DNA of 64,000 nt from Aquibacillus saliphilus (GTDB lineage Bacteria > Bacillota > Bacilli > Bacillales > Amphibacillaceae), in the NCBI RefSeq assembly GCF_020404745.1, contig NZ_JAIZAP010000025.1:1-64000 (forward strand), read 5' to 3'. The position numbers were made by a program, and so were the translations under genes. The stretch's first letter is position 1. Every line of letters starts with the position of its first letter. This document shows positions 1 through 11,723 of the stretch, in pieces. The notes under the pieces were generated by a model. That model saw nothing but the letters and a program-made list of their open reading frames with translations. It was not told the origin of the DNA and did no database searches.

Positions 1-150
1 CCTCTCCTTTTCCTTTTGTCTCGACAACTTTAGGATAACAAAAGAGAGGGGAATGAGTGTATTTTTTTGACTTCTTTTAAAGCCTTGATAGAACTGAGGA
101 CACCACCACATTTAGTATAGAGCCAAATTTAGTGTTTTGAATGAAACGAA

Positions 151-185
151 AAACCCTTGTAACTTATTTAAAGTAACAAGGGTTT
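151..185 (-). terminator. Terminator of the M23 peptidase gene
   Basis: A perfect 10-bp stem (151-160 with 176-185) has its minus-strand T-run in the bases just below 151. It lies 57 bases past the stop codon of the peptidase gene. Bases 1-150 hold no gene that I can see. Confidence 0.8.
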
Positions 186-241
186 AACTCTATTTTCGAG
201 TGGGTATAGATTATTATACTGATGAAAAAATCTATCCGTTT

Positions 242-1693
242 TTAAAATACATTTGCCGGATTCACTCGGCTACCATTTTTATAAACTTCAATGTGTAAGT
301 GAACGCCTGTAGAATTACCTGTACTTCCCATTACTCCAAGTTTTGATCCTTTAGTAACTGTTTGACCAGAACTTACACTAAGAGAAGATAGATGTGCGTA
401 TATTGTTTTATAACCATTATTATGATTAATAACTACTTTATTTCCATATCCGCCGCTATCCCAACCAGCAGATTCGACTACTCCATTGTCCGCTGCTAGA
501 ATCGAACGATTACTTACGCCTGCAATATCCATTCCTTTATGATAAGAACCCCATCTTGGACCCATATGGCTAGTTACTCTACCACCAACAGCAGGCCAAC
601 CGAATTGTCCAGAACCACGTGAGGGCACGACTTTTGTTCCTTTAATAACAATATCTTTAACAGGTTCTTTTGTAGTCTCTTCATTAACTACTTCTCTAGA
701 TACTACTTGTCCATTTCGTTTTTCAATAGCATATTGAACTTTCTTTTTACCGTTTTGACCCTCTTGTTTTATTTTAGTGTCACCTTTATAAAGGTCATCC
801 GATTCAACTACTTCTTTTTCAAAAGCTATTGTTTCTTCAACTAGCTCTTCTTGTATAACGATGACATCCAAAAATGGCTTATACTCTGTAACATTAATTT
901 CTTGACCGATTTGTAGGATTGAATCCTCAGTAAGTGATGGGTTTAATTGTAAAAGCTTTTCAGCACTTAAATCATACTTACTAGCGATTTTTCCTAGGAC
1001 TTCACCTTTTTCAACTTCATGTTTTTTATCTTCTAACGTTCCTTTTTTCAATAGTGTTTGTCCTTCTTTTTCATTAAGTACCTCTTGGGGTGAAACTTTT
1101 TGGGTAGAATATGAAACTTCTTCTGATAATTGTACGTCTATTATTTGAGAATCACCGATAGATAAAGTTAATTCTATTTCTTGATCTTTTTCTTTGGCAA
1201 CCTCTATGCTTTCAAGGACTTCTTGATCTACGTAGTTTGCTTTATACTGACTTAAGGTGTCTTCGGCAGTTTCTTTATTCTTAAAGTAACCTAGGACCTT
1301 ATCACCTATTTTTACTTCATGTGCATTTACTTTTATAGAAAGTTGTTCTTCAGCTGCATCAATAACTTTTTGGGTAGAAGTAACTGGGTCAAATACTTTC
1401 TCCTCAACGTAGGTAATCTCTTCACCCACCGTTAGAGAATAATCGTCATAGTTTCCTTTTTGCTCATTGAGCATATCGTCTATGTAGGATTGAATTACTT
1501 GTTTATCATCAACCATTCCTACATGTTCACCATCTATATATACATGAAAGATTGTGTCCAAAGCAGAATCATCCGCATGAACAACTCCAAATGTAAGTCC
1601 AATACCAAGACATGTTGTTAGTGCTATTTTTTTAAAAAATCCATTAGAGTTATTTTTAACTCTTGGATGAACTTTTGTTCTATTATTCTCCAT
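242..1693 (-). CDS. LysM-G5-M23 cell-wall endopeptidase
   Basis: Secreted or membrane-anchored peptidoglycan hydrolase of 483 residues. A hydrophobic segment at about 21-40 is a signal peptide or N-terminal anchor. A LysM domain (about 224-268) should bind glycan, a G5 domain follows (about 272-352), and the C-terminus (about 380-480) is an M23 LytM-type metallopeptidase with its zinc motifs intact: HxxxD at 385-389 and HxH at 465-467. The family cuts peptide cross-links in the wall. AGGAGG lies 13 bases before the ATG, a long gap. In relatives a gene of this type sits between purA and the walRK operon, so walR is probably just left of the window. Exact bond specificity cannot be read from the sequence. 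Confidence 0.9.
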   Translation of the reverse strand: MENNRTKVHPRVKNNSNGFFKKIALTTCLGIGLTFGVVHADDSALDTIFHVYIDGEHVGMVDDKQVIQSYIDDMLNEQKGNYDDYSLTVGEEITYVEEKVFDPVTSTQKVIDAAEEQLSIKVNAHEVKIGDKVLGYFKNKETAEDTLSQYKANYVDQEVLESIEVAKEKDQEIELTLSIGDSQIIDVQLSEEVSYSTQKVSPQEVLNEKEGQTLLKKGTLEDKKHEVEKGEVLGKIASKYDLSAEKLLQLNPSLTEDSILQIGQEINVTEYKPFLDVIVIQEELVEETIAFEKEVVESDDLYKGDTKIKQEGQNGKKKVQYAIEKRNGQVVSREVVNEETTKEPVKDIVIKGTKVVPSRGSGQFGWPAVGGRVTSHMGPRWGSYHKGMDIAGVSNRSILAADNGVVESAGWDSGGYGNKVVINHNNGYKTIYAHLSSLSVSSGQTVTKGSKLGVMGSTGNSTGVHLHIEVYKNGSRVNPANVF

Positions 1694-2024
1694 GTTTTGT
1701 TATGTTCCTCCTATTACCTATCTATAATTCTGTTAAAAAATAGGTATTTATCACTAATCTATTATTACCTACTATAATCTAACATAATAATGATAGATAA
1801 TTAAACCGTTTTTGAATAATGTAATGTAATTGTATAATAAGTTCCAAAATTTACCATTTTAAATACGCGTTTTTAGTTGTTATCTGTACTATTAAGTCCA
1901 ATTTTTGTGTTTATTGTCTTGAAATGTTTCAACTATATTACAGTGGTTTTATACAAAAACCGGAGAAAAGATTGTAATTTTTAGGTTAAATGTAACTTTA
2001 ATTAGAAAATCCCATAATTAAAAA
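1694..2024. other. Gap between purA and the M23 gene
   Basis: No gene is visible. Two WalR-box-like pairs (TGTWAH-N5-TGTWAH), each with one mismatch, occur at 1820-1836 (plus orientation) and 1926-1942 (minus orientation, towards the peptidase gene). WalR control would suit a wall hydrolase, but the DNA is very AT-rich and such near matches arise by chance. No convincing sigma-A promoter was found. Confidence 0.3.
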
Positions 2025-2055
2025 GGCATGGACAGCGAGTACCGCTGTCCATGCC
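2025..2055 (-). terminator. purA terminator
   Basis: A perfect 12-bp stem, 2025-2036 with 2044-2055, with a 7-base loop and a minus-strand T-run below 2025. It begins 8 bases after the purA stop codon. Confidence 0.92.
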
Positions 2056-2062
2056 TCTTTAA

Positions 2063-3379
<1,317 letters not shown>

Positions 3380-3511
3380 TTAAAGACAACAAACTAATTT
3401 TATCAATCAAAACGAATAAAGTCAATCATATTAACGAACGTTTTATAATTCTATCAATCTTTCGTTCGTAATTGTAAGGTTATTGGCTTCTCACAGACTT
3501 GAGATTTAAAA

Positions 3512-3552
3512 AATAGATAGCTAGCCATAAAGAAAATGGTTAGCTATCTATT
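3512..3552 (-). terminator. dnaB operon terminator
   Basis: A 17-bp stem with one G-T wobble (3512-3528 with 3536-3552), loop 3529-3535, and T-rich minus-strand continuation. It follows the helicase stop codon by 16 bases and separates this unit from purA. Confidence 0.9.
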
Positions 3553-3568
3553 AAGAAGGTAGTAAGGA

Positions 3569-4954
3569 CTATGCCCCACTAGCTACACTTGCTCCAACAG
3601 GTGGGACATCACTTTCTGAATATCGGTGGTCTAAATCTACGAATTTATTATACTCTTTGACGAATGCTAATTCGACAGTTCCAATTGGACCATTACGCTG
3701 CTTCGCTAAAATTATTTCAATAATATTCTGTTTCTCTGACTCTTGGTCATAATAATCATCACGATACAAAAATCCAACAATATCAGCGTCTTGCTCAATA
3801 CTTCCTGATTCACGTAAATCGGACATCATCGGACGTTTATCTTGTCTTGATTCTACTCCACGAGAAAGCTGAGAAAGAGCAACAAGTGGTACATTCAGTT
3901 CTTTAGCAAGCCCTTTTAAAGACCTAGATATCTCAGATACCTCTTGTTGGCGGTTCTCTTTTGAATTCGCACTTCCTTGTATTAATTGCATATAATCAAT
4001 CAAAATCATCCCTAAGCCATGTTCTTGTTTTAACCTACGACACTTAGTTCGTATTTCATTAACTCTAATTCCTGGGGTATCATCAATGAAAATCCCTGCA
4101 TTAGAAAGGCTTCCCATCGCCATTGTTAACTTGCCCCAGTCTTCAGCTTCAAGAGTACCATTACGTAATCGTTGAGCGTCTATATTACCCTCAGCACATA
4201 ACATACGAGAAACTAACTGATCAGCGCCCATCTCTAAACTAAAAATCGCAACATTCTCATTTGTTTTAATTGCAACATTCTGAGCAACATTTAATGCAAA
4301 CGCTGTTTTACCAACAGATGGTCTAGCTGCAACGATAATTAAATCATTGCGCTGGAACCCGGATGTTATTTTATCTAAATCTCTAAATCCTGTGGCTATA
4401 CCAGTAACATCTGAGTTGTTGTGCTGCAATTGCTCTATATTATCATATACATCAATCAGAACATCTTTAATATTTTTAAACGCCCCTGAGTTTTTTCGAT
4501 TAGAAACTTCAAGGATTGTTTTCTCTGCATCGTTTAAAACCTCATCAACCTCTTCTTCTCTAGAAAATCCTGATGTAACAATGTCAGTAGCTGTTCTGAT
4601 AAGTCTTCTTAATAGTCCTTTTTCTTCAACAATTCTACTATAATAGACAACATTGGCAGCGGTAGGAACAGAGTTTGCTAGATCACTAAGATAGGAAACA
4701 CCGCCTATTTCATCTAAGACTTTCTCATTTGCAAGTAACGTCGTCACAGTGACTAGATCAATCGGCTCACCTTTGTCTGATAGACTCATCATAGCACCAA
4801 AAATTCGTTGGTGACTTGCACGATAGAAATCAGTAGGAATTAATAGCTCTGAAACACTTGAAAGTGCTTCAGGCTCTAAAAATATAGCACCAAGTACAGC
4901 CTGTTCAGCTTCAATATTATGGGGCGGTGTACGGTCATTCCATAATTCACTCAT
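3569..4954 (-). CDS. dnaB: Replicative DNA helicase (DnaB family)
   Basis: Hexameric helicase that unwinds DNA ahead of the fork; B. subtilis calls this gene dnaC. The protein has 461 residues: an N-terminal helical domain (about 1-110), a linker, and a RecA-like ATPase domain with Walker A ARPSVGKT at about 210-217 and a Walker B around LILIDYMQLI. AAAGGAG precedes the ATG. It is the last gene of the gdpP-rplI-dnaB group, 48 bases after rplI, ahead of a strong terminator. No intein or other interruption is seen. Confidence 0.98.
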   Translation of the reverse strand: MSELWNDRTPPHNIEAEQAVLGAIFLEPEALSSVSELLIPTDFYRASHQRIFGAMMSLSDKGEPIDLVTVTTLLANEKVLDEIGGVSYLSDLANSVPTAANVVYYSRIVEEKGLLRRLIRTATDIVTSGFSREEEVDEVLNDAEKTILEVSNRKNSGAFKNIKDVLIDVYDNIEQLQHNNSDVTGIATGFRDLDKITSGFQRNDLIIVAARPSVGKTAFALNVAQNVAIKTNENVAIFSLEMGADQLVSRMLCAEGNIDAQRLRNGTLEAEDWGKLTMAMGSLSNAGIFIDDTPGIRVNEIRTKCRRLKQEHGLGMILIDYMQLIQGSANSKENRQQEVSEISRSLKGLAKELNVPLVALSQLSRGVESRQDKRPMMSDLRESGSIEQDADIVGFLYRDDYYDQESEKQNIIEIILAKQRNGPIGTVELAFVKEYNKFVDLDHRYSESDVPPVGASVASGA

Positions 4955-5002
4955 GCATCTCTGCTCCTTTCCTCTAAATTAAGGGAGCTTATCCCCACAT
5001 CC

Positions 5003-5449
5003 TTACTCTTCTATAACATGTACTTTAATAGTACCCGTTACTTCAGGATGAATTTTAACTGGAACATTTGTATAACCTAAAGCTCTAATAGGGTTGTCCA
5101 TTTCAATTTTCCGTTTATCCATCTTAATATTGTTTACTTTCTTTAATTTCTCTGCAATTTGTTTACTTGTAATAGAGCCAAACAAACGTCCATTTTCACC
5201 GGATTTTGCTTTTAATTCCACCGTAATACCTGCTAATGTTTCTTTTAAACGATTAGCTTCATCTACTTCTTCTTGCTCTAATTTCTCTTCTTTATTTTTC
5301 TTAGCTTCATGAGCTTTCATATTTCCGCTTGTTGCCTCTACAGCTAAATTGTTTTTTAACAGGTAGTTTCTAGCGTAGCCTACTGATACATTCTTCACTT
5401 CGCCTTTTTCGCCTTTACCCTTTACGTCCTCAATAAAAATTACTTTCAT
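5003..5449 (-). CDS. rplI: 50S ribosomal protein L9
   Basis: Ribosomal protein of the large subunit, 148 residues. The N-terminal RNA-binding domain begins [19 protein letters not shown], followed by the long connecting helix rich in E and K (about 40-75) and a C-terminal domain. Its ATG overlaps the gdpP stop codon as ATGA, with GGAGGC inside the gdpP 3' end, so the two are likely coupled in translation. Confidence 0.98.
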   Translation of the reverse strand: MKVIFIEDVKGKGEKGEVKNVSVGYARNYLLKNNLAVEATSGNMKAHEAKKNKEEKLEQEEVDEANRLKETLAGITVELKAKSGENGRLFGSITSKQIAEKLKKVNNIKMDKRKIEMDNPIRALGYTNVPVKIHPEVTGTIKVHVIEE

Positions 5450-7419
5450 TCTGATTTGCCTCCTTCAAAATAGTCGTCAATAATATCTTTTAATTGCTCA
5501 CAAGCATCTTCAATTGTTGCACCTTCTAATTGCGTTGCTGCGTTAGTTAGATGACCTCCACCGTTCATTTTCTCCATAATAATTTGGACATTTACATCAC
5601 CTAGAGATCTAGCACTAATTCCTATTCTGCCATCTTTTCTTTCAGAGATTACAAACGAAGCACCAATCCCACTCATAGTAAGAAGTGTGTCAGCTGCTTG
5701 GGCAATCACGACAGGCCCAAATGTCTCTCCTACTTGCCCTAACGCTATTGCAATTCCATCACGATAAATAGTTGTATTCTCTATTAGATGACTACGTCTC
5801 ACATAAATATCAAGATCTTCCTTCATGAACTTTTGCACAAGTATAGTGTCTGCACCCTTAGATCTTAAATAGGATGCCGCATCAAATGTCCTTGATCCAG
5901 TACGCAACGTGAAACTCTTTGTATCGACAATAATTCCTGCAAGTAATGCAGTCGATTCTAACATATTCACTTTTAAGTTCTTTGGTTGGTATTCAAGTAA
6001 TTCTGTCACTAATTCAGCAGTTGAAGACGCATATGGTTCCATGTACACAAGTGTTGGCCTATCGATAAATTCCTCCCCACGTCTGTGGTGATCAATAACA
6101 ACTACATGCTCCGTTTTACTTAAAAGCTTTGCTTCGGCTACCATTGATGGTTTATGTGTATCAACAACAACTAATAACGTGTTTTTAGTGACTATATCAA
6201 GTGCATGGTTTGGTTCAATGAAATTAGACCATAGCACATCATCGTCTCTTATTGCTTCAATTAATCGCTGTACACCCGTGTCAATATCATCAGAGTCGAG
6301 CACAATTCGACCTTCAACTCCATTTGCCTGAGCTACTTTTAATATTCCAATTGCAGCACCAACCGAATCCATATCTGGTGACTTGTGTCCCATAATTATA
6401 ACTTGGTCGCTGTTTTGAACTAGTTCCTTTAAAGCGTGGGAAATAACCCTTGCTCTTACTCTTGTTCGCTTCTCCATTGGATTTGTTTTTCCTCCGTAGA
6501 AACGAACCTTACCTGATTCCTCTTTAATAACTACTTGGTCTCCACCACGGCCTAAGGCAAGGTCTAAACTAGATTGTGCTAATTCGCCTAAAGATGGTAT
6601 TGAATCACCTTCTAAACCAACACCAATACTAAGTGTCAGTGGCACATTTTTATCAGATATTAACTCCCTTACTTCATCTAGAATTTCAAATTTAGTTTTC
6701 TCTAATTTGTTTAAAATTTGTTGATTCATAACGGCTAGAAAGCGCTCTTGAGATATCCGTTTTAAATATATTCCGTTGCCAGATGACCACTCATTTAAAA
6801 TAGTAGTCACTCTCGAATTAATGTTACTTTTCGCTGTATCATCCATTGCTTGAGTTATTTCTTCATAATTATCTAAGAAAATAATACCTAAAACTGTTTG
6901 CTCGTTATGATATAGGTTTTGAATTTCTGTTTGCTTTGTTCGATCAAACAAATAAAGCAAACGTTCATCCCTCTTTATTGAAGTTTGAAATTGATATCCA
7001 TCTAATCTTAACCAGACTTCATTTTTTTCCTCTTTAATTTTTGAAATGACGTCTGGCGAAAGTCCATTTAATGATTTTCCTACGAGTGTATCTTCCTCTG
7101 CAAACTGGTTCATATATGGATTTGTCCATTCTATCATATAATCTTCACTAAAAAGAACAATCCCAATAGGCATCTCAAGTAACGCCTCTTCACCAACCTT
7201 TTTAACACGGTAGGATAATGTTGTAATATATTCTTCTGTTTCTGTTATTTTATTTTGTTCAGATTTAATACTATTGTATAGCGACGCAACTAAAAACACA
7301 GTCATAATCAACCCTAAAAACCATTGGTAATACCAAAGAAAGATTAATAATACTAATGATAAAGAGTAGATGATTAATAAATGATTACTCATAGTTGGCT
7401 TTTTAAAAAAATCTGGCAT
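5446..7419 (-). CDS. gdpP: Cyclic-di-AMP phosphodiesterase GdpP
   Basis: Membrane phosphodiesterase that hydrolyses c-di-AMP to pApA (YybT in B. subtilis). The 657 residues show two N-terminal membrane helices (about 10-50), a PAS-like region, a degenerate GGDEF domain (about 170-300), then the DHH domain ([10 protein letters not shown] near 343-352 and the VVIDHH motif) and DHHA1 with GGGH near the C-terminus, all the metal-site motifs expected for activity. AGGAG lies before the ATG. The yybS-gdpP-rplI-dnaB order is typical of Bacilli. c-di-AMP controls potassium and osmolyte balance, which is established for the family. Confidence 0.96.
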   Translation of the reverse strand: MPDFFKKPTMSNHLLIIYSLSLVLLIFLWYYQWFLGLIMTVFLVASLYNSIKSEQNKITETEEYITTLSYRVKKVGEEALLEMPIGIVLFSEDYMIEWTNPYMNQFAEEDTLVGKSLNGLSPDVISKIKEEKNEVWLRLDGYQFQTSIKRDERLLYLFDRTKQTEIQNLYHNEQTVLGIIFLDNYEEITQAMDDTAKSNINSRVTTILNEWSSGNGIYLKRISQERFLAVMNQQILNKLEKTKFEILDEVRELISDKNVPLTLSIGVGLEGDSIPSLGELAQSSLDLALGRGGDQVVIKEESGKVRFYGGKTNPMEKRTRVRARVISHALKELVQNSDQVIIMGHKSPDMDSVGAAIGILKVAQANGVEGRIVLDSDDIDTGVQRLIEAIRDDDVLWSNFIEPNHALDIVTKNTLLVVVDTHKPSMVAEAKLLSKTEHVVVIDHHRRGEEFIDRPTLVYMEPYASSTAELVTELLEYQPKNLKVNMLESTALLAGIIVDTKSFTLRTGSRTFDAASYLRSKGADTILVQKFMKEDLDIYVRRSHLIENTTIYRDGIAIALGQVGETFGPVVIAQAADTLLTMSGIGASFVISERKDGRIGISARSLGDVNVQIIMEKMNGGGHLTNAATQLEGATIEDACEQLKDIIDDYFEGGKSE

Positions 7420-7448
7420 GTCATTCAGCTCCTACGTTATAATCTGAG

Positions 7449-8393
7449 CTATTTCTTAGCATTCGACAATCGATCTCTTAAAGAAAAACCTAAGTCAATT
7501 ATACCTAAAATTCTCATCATATAAAGTCCTATAAAAGGTAAAAGAATAGCAACTAATATAGTAATTATTGGTATTGCTTTTGTAAGTTTTTTTGTATAAG
7601 TATAATACAATATAAAAGAGAAACCCTGTAATGTGATTAGTAAACCAACTAGGTTTGTTACATTAATAATTACTTGGTAAAAAGGACTTCCTGAGTCGAT
7701 GTTAAACCATGTAAAGAGAATTGCAATAAAGTAAACCCAAATAATCACTTTAGGTAATACAAAGTCTCTAAACGGCGGAAAGCGCAAACCAAGCCCATCT
7801 AAACGATTAAGCACCTTAAATCCAAGCCACTGCGTAATGAAACCTAAAATCATTGATACTATTACAAGTATTACAGGTAATAAATTTAAAAATTGTTCCA
7901 TTTGTTGTGTTAACATTTCATGATTTTCTGTTGAAGTCTCTAACCCAAACTGTTCCATCATTTCTTCACTAGTCGCAATTGAATCATTAATTATTAGTTG
8001 AAATTCACTGGATAAATTAATAGTAAATATCACTTGCACAAAGATATAAATAAAAACAAATCCTAAAACAAACCCCAGGGTACCTTTCGCCCATACTTCA
8101 TACGGTGTTACCTTTTGATGAATAGCACTTCCTATCAGAATGCCACTAAAGCCTGTTAGTATTGTTAATGGAATAGATACATTCATTGCAACGATCGATG
8201 CAAATAGTAAAACGATAAGAAGTAATATACTAGATGACTTCCACCCATGACGAGCAGAAAAAATAATAAAGGGTATTGGCAATAGAAATATCGTGACAAC
8301 CTCTATAAAAGGTACGAGTATTGTTAAATAAAGTAATAACAGATATATACCACCAAATAGTGCACCCTGTTTAACTAAGTTCTTTTCAAGCAT
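7449..8393 (-). CDS. yybS: YybS family membrane protein (DUF2232)
   Basis: Integral membrane protein of 314 residues with about eight hydrophobic segments and a soluble insertion near residues 125-165. It matches the DUF2232/YybS family in length, in composition and in its fixed place upstream of gdpP. Its function is unknown; the neighbourhood hints at a link with envelope or c-di-AMP biology, but that is inference. GAGGAG precedes the ATG. It is separated from gdpP by only 29 bases and is probably the first gene of the operon. Confidence 0.85.
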   Translation of the reverse strand: MLEKNLVKQGALFGGIYLLLLYLTILVPFIEVVTIFLLPIPFIIFSARHGWKSSSILLLIVLLFASIVAMNVSIPLTILTGFSGILIGSAIHQKVTPYEVWAKGTLGFVLGFVFIYIFVQVIFTINLSSEFQLIINDSIATSEEMMEQFGLETSTENHEMLTQQMEQFLNLLPVILVIVSMILGFITQWLGFKVLNRLDGLGLRFPPFRDFVLPKVIIWVYFIAILFTWFNIDSGSPFYQVIINVTNLVGLLITLQGFSFILYYTYTKKLTKAIPIITILVAILLPFIGLYMMRILGIIDLGFSLRDRLSNAKK

Positions 8394-8866
8394 GAAAATG
8401 ACTCCTCTTTTTATTAACCGATCTAAGATAAGATATCAAACACATCTATTTATGAAACAAAAGACTTATTATGATACCATTCTAATTTTCTTGTTAGAAA
8501 AAGCACAGCTTTCGCGCTGTGCTTTTATAATTAAGGTTAACTAGTATCCACGATTTTCTGTAGTGTATCTCACTAATAGATTATAAACGATATATAGCTA
8601 TTTTTACAAATCTTAATCTTTTCCAGCTAGGATGAATTTATTTTTTATTTAGTATTAATTTAAAACTATATGCGAAAGTTGTATTGCGTATTCATCTTAT
8701 ATATAGTTACTAAATTGTAGTATTAGTTGTCTAGATTTAATAGCTAATTTAATTTAAACTAGATATAGTTCAGTCAATTTCAAAATTACAATATCAAGCA
8801 CTATTCCAACAACATATAGTTGGAAATTGATTAAATTGTAATAATTAATTTAACGGGGGCTTACAT
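8394..8866. other. Divergent intergenic region, yybS / HAD gene
   Basis: No gene is visible in these 473 bases. It holds a terminator-like hairpin (listed separately), and a second inverted pair TTCCAAC/GTTGGAA at 8804-8810 and 8819-8825, about 40 bases before the HAD start and flanked by ATTACAAT/ATTGTAAT arms. The latter may be a leader hairpin or an operator. Confidence 0.4.
8499..8526. terminator. Terminator-like hairpin in a divergent promoter region
   Basis: Perfect 11-bp stem (8499-8509 with 8516-8526) with a T-run on either strand. No gene ends here, since the flanking genes diverge, so it may end a small transcript or be left over from a lost gene. Confidence 0.5.
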
Positions 8867-9661
8867 ATGATAAATGCTATTTTCTTTGATTTAGACGACA
8901 CACTTCTTTGGGATAAAAAAAGCGTCAAACAAGCCTTCTTAGTTACCTGCCGTCTAGCAGAACAAAAGCATGGTGTGAAACCAGAAACCTTAGAAAAAGC
9001 AGTTCGATCTGAAGCAACAAAACTTTATAAAACTTATCAAACATATCCATTCACACAAATGATTGGCATTAACCCTTTTGAAGCTCTTTGGGGGAATTTT
9101 CTAGATGAAAATAATAATAATTTTCGAGAAATGAAAAAAATAGTTCCTACTTATAGAAAAATGTCTTGGACAAATGGACTATCAGCTATTGGGATTGATG
9201 ATCCAGCACTTGGACTTGAATTAGCAGAACAGTTTCCTATTGAGCGACATAAACATCCATTTGTTTACGAAGAAACCTTTAGTGTTTTAGATAAACTAAA
9301 AGAAGATTTCCAACTATTATTACTTACTAATGGATCACCCGACTTACAACACACCAAACTTAAAATCACTCCAGAGTTAAAGCCATATTTCGATCATATT
9401 GTCATCTCTGGTGATTTTGGTCGAGGTAAGCCAGATCCAGAAATATTTAACTATGCCCTTAATTTAATATCTAAACCTAAAGAGGAAGTTGTTATGGTTG
9501 GCGATAATTTAATGACTGATATTCTCGGGGCAAACCGCGCCGGAATAAAAACGATATGGATTAACCGTGAGGAGAAACCACGGAGTGAAATTACTCCTAC
9601 CTATGAAATAACCGATTTAAATGACATTTTCCCTATACTCCAAAAAAATAATCAAAAGTAA
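8867..9661 (+). CDS. HAD-superfamily phosphatase (YsaA-like)
   Basis: Soluble HAD hydrolase of 264 residues. Motif I is FFDLDDTL (about 5-12, nucleophile Asp8), motif II is LLTNGS, motif III is the lysine in GRGKPDPE, and motif IV is MVGDNLMTD, so the active site is complete. A helical cap lies between motifs I and II. The best family match I can recall is B. subtilis YsaA. It converges on serA across a shared terminator; a role as phosphoserine phosphatase in serine synthesis is therefore attractive, but that is inference from position and family. It runs against the direction of replication. A GGGGGC site precedes ATG. Confidence 0.85.
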   Translation: MINAIFFDLDDTLLWDKKSVKQAFLVTCRLAEQKHGVKPETLEKAVRSEATKLYKTYQTYPFTQMIGINPFEALWGNFLDENNNNFREMKKIVPTYRKMSWTNGLSAIGIDDPALGLELAEQFPIERHKHPFVYEETFSVLDKLKEDFQLLLLTNGSPDLQHTKLKITPELKPYFDHIVISGDFGRGKPDPEIFNYALNLISKPKEEVVMVGDNLMTDILGANRAGIKTIWINREEKPRSEITPTYEITDLNDIFPILQKNNQK

Positions 9662-9662
9662 C

Positions 9663-9704
9663 AAATAGCGGCCACCATTCCAAATGGAATAGCGGCCGCT
9701 ATTT
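9663..9704. terminator. Bidirectional terminator, HAD gene / serA
   Basis: Outer 11-bp stem (9663-9673 with 9694-9704) and inner 5-bp stem (9677-9681 with 9686-9690), with T-rich flanks both ways. It sits between two convergent genes and serves both. Confidence 0.9.
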
Positions 9705-9707
9705 TCT

Positions 9708-11294
9708 TTACAAATCAATTGCAGTTACAGCATAAATATCTGAAAGCTCGTTTATTTTCTCTAAATCCACTTCATCTAGAACCTTATCAATGGTTAACAT
9801 CATAATTGCATCTCCGCCGATATCAGATCTTCCTACCTGCATTGTGGCAATGTTAATATTCTGTTCAGCTAATAAGCTCCCTACTCTTCCAATTGCACCA
9901 GGTTGGTCCTTGTGTCTAATAAAGACAAGGTGACCTTGTGGCACCACATCTACGCTGTAATTATCTACTTTAACGATTCTGGCACCAAGCCCATTTAATA
10001 ACGTTCCTGATACAAGTCTCGTTGCTGTTTTTGTTTTAACCTCAACAGTTAGCAAGTTAGTGAATCCTTTTGTTGAGCTAGATTTATGCTCGTTTACCGT
10101 AATGCCTTTCTTATCTGCTATGAAAGATGCATTTACGTCATTTATATGCTCACCTAGGTGTCGCTTCAGTAAACCTTTCAATGTATTCCGTGTTAATGGC
10201 GCAACTTCTACTTCTGCTAATTCTCCTGAATAATAAATATTAACTTCTTCAATAACATCTTGCGTTAATCGAGTTAAGAACGCTCCTAGTTTTTCTGATA
10301 AATAAAAGTATGGTTCGATTTTCTTCATAATTTCTTTAGGTACAGACGGCAGGTTAACAGGATTTCGTGCAAGGCCTCCAGTTAGAAAATGAACAACATC
10401 ATCACTAACATCAATTGCAACATTTTCTTGAGCCTCTACTGTACTTGCTCCTAAGTGGGGTGTAGCAATTACCTCTGGAAGTTCTAATAATTTATGATGA
10501 ACGGCAGGCTCCTCCTCAAATACATCGAGTGCTGCTCCTGCTACTTTTTTATTTAAAATTGCTTCATATAAGGCATCCTCATCAATAATACCACCACGGG
10601 CACAGTTGACAATTTGGACTCCATCTTTCATCATTTTGAATGCTTCTGCATTTATCATGTGTTTTGTTTCTTTTAGTAACGGCGTATGAACTGTAATAAA
10701 ATCAGCCTTACGGATTACTTCCTCAACCGTGCCGTAATCGACACCCATGTTATTTGCCTTTTCTTCTGTCAAAAAAGGATCATAAGCTATTACATTCATT
10801 CGTTGACCCTTCGCTCGCGCGGCAACTTCAGCACCTATTCTTCCAAGTCCTACTACGCCTAAAGTTTTATTCTTTAGTTCTACTCCAACATGTGATTTAC
10901 GATCCCATTTCTGGTGCTTTAGTGCGTAATAAGCTTGAGGTATTTTTCTTGCCAATGACATAAGCATCGCCATTGTATGCTCAGCTGCTGAATTTGTATT
11001 GCCATCAGGTGCATTAACAACGATAACTCCAAACTCGGTAGCGGCATCCAAATCTATATTATCGACACCAACTCCAGCTCTACCGATAATTTTCAAATTA
11101 GTAGCATTACTAATTATCTCTCTCGTAACCTTTGTTTGACTACGTACCAAAAGTGCATCATAATTTCCTATTACCTTTATTAATTCTTCGTTACTGAGAT
11201 TTGTTTCCATTGTTACTTCAATATCCTTAGCTTCTCGTAAGGGTTTAATACCATCTTCACTTAAAGGATCACTAATTAAAACTTTCAATACCAT
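9708..11294 (-). CDS. serA: D-3-phosphoglycerate dehydrogenase
   Basis: Cytoplasmic NAD-dependent enzyme that oxidises 3-phosphoglycerate, the first step of serine synthesis. The 528-residue long form has a substrate/NAD domain with GxGxxG in [12 protein letters not shown] (about 147-158), the catalytic Arg/Glu/His set (NCARGG, FEEEP and TPHLGAST), an intervening domain (about 320-450) and a C-terminal ACT domain (about 455-528) for serine feedback. AGGAGGT precedes the ATG. The leader carries a serine-type T-box, so transcription should rise when tRNA-Ser is uncharged. Confidence 0.97.
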   Translation of the reverse strand: MVLKVLISDPLSEDGIKPLREAKDIEVTMETNLSNEELIKVIGNYDALLVRSQTKVTREIISNATNLKIIGRAGVGVDNIDLDAATEFGVIVVNAPDGNTNSAAEHTMAMLMSLARKIPQAYYALKHQKWDRKSHVGVELKNKTLGVVGLGRIGAEVAARAKGQRMNVIAYDPFLTEEKANNMGVDYGTVEEVIRKADFITVHTPLLKETKHMINAEAFKMMKDGVQIVNCARGGIIDEDALYEAILNKKVAGAALDVFEEEPAVHHKLLELPEVIATPHLGASTVEAQENVAIDVSDDVVHFLTGGLARNPVNLPSVPKEIMKKIEPYFYLSEKLGAFLTRLTQDVIEEVNIYYSGELAEVEVAPLTRNTLKGLLKRHLGEHINDVNASFIADKKGITVNEHKSSSTKGFTNLLTVEVKTKTATRLVSGTLLNGLGARIVKVDNYSVDVVPQGHLVFIRHKDQPGAIGRVGSLLAEQNINIATMQVGRSDIGGDAIMMLTIDKVLDEVDLEKINELSDIYAVTAIDL

Positions 11295-11423
11295 AATTAA
11301 ACCTCCTAATTTAATGTGTTCTTGTTTTAGAATTTCACTATAACTAGCATGTTATCTATTTTGAATACTTCTTGTTTAACAATTAGAACCAAGATCAATA
11401 ATAACTAATCTTTCATTAAAGAC

Positions 11424-11680
11424 AAAAAAACTTCCCACCCCTTAACTTAGTAAGGGGCGAAAAGTTTAACTCACGCGGTACCACCCTTTTTCGCTGCTAA
11501 TTAACAACAGCCTTCATTGGCGCCATGCATAACGAGCATGCTCCGAACAGATCTACTACTATTCAATCCGTCTATTCAGAAGTGCCATCTATCGATAGAA
11601 ACACTGATTTTCACCACCCATCAGTTCTCTGAAGTTTCATATTCAATAAATTTATCTTCATCTACATATTTATTAATAAT
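11424..11680 (-). promoter_or_regulatory. T-box leader of serA (serine type)
   Basis: Reading the minus strand, the conserved T-box AAGGGTGGTACCGCG is at 11488-11474, an AGAGA plus GGTGAAAATC stem-I pattern lies near 11630-11600, and a terminator stem (11428-11444 with 11451-11466) runs into seven T. The likely specifier codon is TCT (Ser) at 11551-11549, placed as in the other T-boxes here relative to the GGAGC element; AGT (Ser) at 11560-11558 is an alternative. It is a premature-termination switch that reads tRNA-Ser charging. Confidence 0.92.
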
Positions 11681-11695
11681 TTTGAATTTTCATTT

Positions 11696-11723
11696 ATGAT
11701 AGCAGAATTAAAAAGATTGTCAA
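11696..11723 (-). promoter_or_regulatory. serA sigma-A promoter
   Basis: TTGACA at 11723-11718 and TATCAT at 11701-11696 with a 16-base spacer, just upstream of the T-box leader. Confidence 0.75.

Noticed and set aside
1820-1942. Possible WalR boxes upstream of the M23 gene.
   Set aside because: Each has a mismatch and they differ in orientation, so they are recorded only in the gap entry and not claimed as sites.
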